DNA from: Methylomonas koyamae
GTDB taxonomy: Bacteria; Pseudomonadota; Gammaproteobacteria; Methylococcales; Methylomonadaceae
Reading direction: 5' to 3'
NCBI RefSeq assembly: GCF_019669905.1
Contig: NZ_AP019777.1
Location: 4,340,001-4,404,000 of the forward strand
DNA: 64,000 nt
Below, piece by piece: positions 63,650-64,000 of the stretch (position 1 is its first letter; every line of letters begins with the position of its first letter). Position numbers and translations under genes: made by a program. Under the pieces are notes generated by a model. The model saw nothing but the letters and a program-made list of their open reading frames with translations, made no database searches and was not told where the DNA came from.

Positions 63650-64000
63650 ATGAGTTTTCAAGGTCAAGGCCGCCCGCTAAGCGGCGCAGGTATCGAGCAG
63701 GTGTGCAGCACATTAGGTGTCGCCCAGCCGGAAGTGTGGGCGGTGCTTAGCGTGGAAACGCGCGGCTTCGGTTTTTTAAAAGACCGCCGCCCACAGATAC
63801 TGTTCGAACGCCACATTTTCCACAACCAAACCGGCGGCCGCTTCGACAACAGCGCTCCGGACATCAGCAACAGCAAGGCCGGCGGCTACATCGGCGGAGA
63901 GGCGGAATACGACCGTCTGAACACGGCAATCGGCCTGGACCAAGCCGCGGCGCTGAAAAGTGCGTCCTGGGGTATCGGGCAGGTGATGGGATTTAACTTC
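63650..64000 (+). CDS. N-acetylmuramidase (DUF3380 type), N-terminal part
   Basis: The first 117 residues of a peptidoglycan hydrolase, cut by the window end. AVLSVETRGFGFLKDRRPQI contains the likely catalytic Glu, followed by LFERHIFHNQTGGRFD and the later SASWGIGQVMGFNF, all typical of the DUF3380 endolysin-like muramidase domain. The family is found in phage lysins and in bacterial secreted lysozymes; no signal peptide is seen and no other phage gene is nearby. SD AAAGGGGG precedes the ATG. Confidence 0.85.
   Translation, partial: MSFQGQGRPLSGAGIEQVCSTLGVAQPEVWAVLSVETRGFGFLKDRRPQILFERHIFHNQTGGRFDNSAPDISNSKAGGYIGGEAEYDRLNTAIGLDQAAALKSASWGIGQVMGFNF

Noticed and set aside
63119..63667. Minus-strand 182-codon frame in the spacer before the muramidase
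   Set aside because: Overlaps the SelW-like gene and the muramidase ribosome site and shows low-complexity composition; judged a shadow frame.

Overview
The window reads as chromosomal DNA of a gammaproteobacterium, most likely a Methylomonas-like methanotroph (order Methylococcales). This is inferred from the GC-rich gene set, the E. coli/Pseudomonas-like gene orders (lpt-rpoN, mla-murA, ybbA-tesA, crp-yhfA, apaG-apaH), PEP-CTERM-type surface proteins and a two-subunit pyruvate carboxylase. No methane oxidation gene lies here, so the genus is not proven. Most of the window is core housekeeping DNA; the accessory parts are small.

Layout. 1-484: the right end of an IS5-like element. 0.7-5.1 kb: a DUF2452 protein, then a minus-strand operon with a Trp-rich protein and two different photolyase-family flavoproteins. 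5.3-13 kb: a DegS-like protease, small exported proteins, tadA, a Sua5-type threonylcarbamoyl-AMP synthase and pyruvate carboxylase subunits A and B. 13.2-16 kb: a PEP-CTERM-like protein behind a good sigma-54 promoter match, a GNAT protein and a family 2 glycosyltransferase. 16-19.8 kb: tesA and the divergent ybbA-ybbP exporter. 20-21 kb: an AT-richer DUF4145 gene that ends inside an integron attC-like site. 21.1-26 kb: a sialidase-fold lipoprotein and a GH17-GT2 beta-glucan synthase.

26.2-41.6 kb is the envelope and cell division core. On the minus strand it runs kdsD-kdsC-lptCAB-rpoN-hpf-rapZ-mgtE, then minCDE. On the plus strand it runs mlaFEDB-murA-hisG-hisD. Compared with E. coli, mlaC is missing from the mla operon, and ptsN and npr are missing around rapZ. 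41.8-45.8 kb holds pyruvate dehydrogenase E1 and E2.

46-64 kb: a second PEP-CTERM protein, a short LapA-like protein with a retention module and a TAAG LapG-type site, selO, a BamE-like lipoprotein, a decayed PAS-GGDEF gene beside an intact PAS-GGDEF-EAL gene, a major facilitator transporter, a dienelactone hydrolase, crp, an OsmC protein, speD, a Spy-like protein, apaGH, an ankyrin protein coupled to mpl, a SelW-like protein and the start of a muramidase.

Taken together, the accessory content points to surface and biofilm functions (PEP-CTERM proteins, glycosyltransferases, a LapA-like adhesin, c-di-GMP enzymes, beta-glucan synthesis) set among conserved envelope genes. No tRNA, rRNA or CRISPR array was recognised. 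All family assignments come from reading the sequence; no database search was run.
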